From contig CANQAB010000003.1 in assembly GCA_947589445.1 (NCBI GenBank), positions 1 to 45,140 on the forward strand: a DNA stretch of 45,140 bases, given 5' to 3'. Shown in pieces: positions 44,361 to 45,140 of this stretch. The notes beneath the pieces are model-generated. The model worked only from the letters and a program-made list of their open reading frames with translations. It was not told the origin of the DNA and searched no databases. The translations under genes were made by a program, and so were the position numbers. Origin of the DNA: an uncultured Clostridia bacterium. Lineage in GTDB: Bacteria > Bacillota > Clostridia > TANB77 > CAG-508. The number at the start of each line of letters is the position of its first letter. Positions within the stretch are counted from its first letter, which is position 1.

Positions 44361-45140
44361 TTAATTTTTTAAATCTATTTCTAATAATAATTTATCAAAA
44401 TCAGATTGATAAAATTTATCCTGTTTTACTCTATATTTTTCAAATTCGGAAATAGCTTTTTCTTCAGCTATTTCATGTGATATTTTTCCTGCATCTTTTA
44501 ATATATCTCTATCATCTGCTAATAAATATTTATCTATTCTATTTGCCCAATCTTCCATAGTCATTGGAATATTTCTTTTAGCTCTACCTTCTGCTAAATC
44601 TAAAAAAGCATTTACTATTCTTTCTAAGTCTTCTAATTCTTCTTTGTTTAAATAATTTTTAGCAATGACCACATCTGTTTCTAAAATTTTTCCATTCGGA
44701 GAATGTTTCCATGAAGTTAGTCCCATATGTTCTTTTTCACTATCTGCTCTATTATAAATAATTTCTGCAGCTGTTTGATGTGATACTGCATAATGCATTT
44801 TATTTTGCACTTTTTTAAAAAAATTAATTGTTATTGGAGATTTACTATCATAATCAATTGCTGTTGCATAAATATCTGTTATTTTTTGATAAAATCTTCT
44901 TTCGCTTAATCGTATTTCTCTGATTTCTGCAAGTAATTCTTCAAAATAATCTTCATCAAAAAATGTTCCATTTTCCATTCTTTTTTTATCTATAATATAG
45001 CCTTTTTTTGCAAATTGTTTTAATACATTTGTTGCCCATCTTCTAAATTGAATTGCTCTGTCCGAATTTACTCTGTAACCAACAGATATAACTGCATCTA
45101 GATTATAATATTTAACATTTCTCTTTACTTCTCTAGTTCC
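44361..45140 (-). CDS. RhuM-family protein, 5' end outside the window
   Basis: The frame is open from the window edge to 44361, giving 259 residues of the C-terminal part. REVKRNVKYYNLDAVISVGYRVNSDRAIQFRRWATNVLKQF at the visible start is the RhuM signature. The C-terminal region SHQTAAEIIYNRADSEKEHMGL and LTSWKH fits too. An internal ATG near 44978 is not the true start, because the conserved domain continues upstream of it. RhuM proteins are named after a Salmonella pathogenicity-island gene, occur in mobile or defence-rich regions, and have unknown function. Confidence 0.88.
   Translation of the reverse strand, partial: GTREVKRNVKYYNLDAVISVGYRVNSDRAIQFRRWATNVLKQFAKKGYIIDKKRMENGTFFDEDYFEELLAEIREIRLSERRFYQKITDIYATAIDYDSKSPITINFFKKVQNKMHYAVSHQTAAEIIYNRADSEKEHMGLTSWKHSPNGKILETDVVIAKNYLNKEELEDLERIVNAFLDLAEGRAKRNIPMTMEDWANRIDKYLLADDRDILKDAGKISHEIAEEKAISEFEKYRVKQDKFYQSDFDKLLLEIDLKN

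Noticed and set aside
1-45140. CRISPR array, tRNA, rRNA, prophage or insertion sequence
   Set aside because: No regularly spaced direct repeats, cloverleaf sequences, rRNA signatures or transposase or phage genes were seen.

Overview
The window is a very AT-rich stretch of chromosome from a Gram-positive, endospore-forming anaerobe, most likely an uncultured low-GC member of the class Clostridia. This placement is inferred from gene content: cotJABC, a dipicolinate synthase subunit A gene, a YtxC-like sporulation gene, sortase with LPXTG and Cna-B surface proteins, a dockerin/cohesin-like pair, and Clostridia-type IMP dehydrogenase. No tRNA, rRNA, CRISPR array, intact insertion sequence or prophage was seen.

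Layout. Bases 1-26400 are almost all on the minus strand. In transcription order they hold: cmk-like, murD and a coat-like hypothetical; priA, def, fmt and truB; a dockerin-bearing glucosaminidase and a cohesin-like membrane protein; a TPR membrane protein, dpaA and uppP; a probable 6S RNA; a sortase and a Cna-B/LPKTG surface protein; a coiled-coil protein; glgP, pyk and cotJABC. A DUF421 membrane gene lies on the plus strand inside this block. Bases 26700-34500 are mostly plus strand: DUF4912, a GH57 branching enzyme, a YtxC-like protein, a TraX-like protein and a U32/DUF3656 RNA-hydroxylation-type protein. Bases 34600-45140 are minus strand again: guaB, a radical SAM activase-like gene and mgtE; an L,D-transpeptidase-like gene; a HAD nucleotidase; a large GH10 wall-anchored protein; an rdgB remnant; and a RhuM-family gene cut by the window edge.

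Main discovery. Four genes (TPR protein, dpaA, U32 protein, GH10 protein) are each split by a one-base shift, five shifts in all. Every shift has the same form: an extra C directly before an in-frame glycine codon (GGA four times, GGT once), so the upstream frame reads CGG at that point. Skipping the C restores conserved family sequence each time, for example IIGGD in DpaA, SGNRG in U32 and the GH10 start. By eye, in-frame CGG is otherwise nearly absent from the coding DNA here, with one exception (codon 5 of a small lipoprotein). The simplest reading is that CGG is a starved or unassigned codon at which ribosomes move +1 to a glycine codon, so that C+GGN insertions are tolerated. Systematic sequencing error is the main rival explanation.

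Genes that work together: glgP and the GH57 branching enzyme (with DUF4912) in glycogen turnover; sortase with the LPKTG protein; the dockerin glucosaminidase with the cohesin-like protein at the cell surface; uppP and murD in peptidoglycan synthesis; cotJABC, dpaA and ytxC in sporulation; priA-def-fmt-truB in replication restart and translation.
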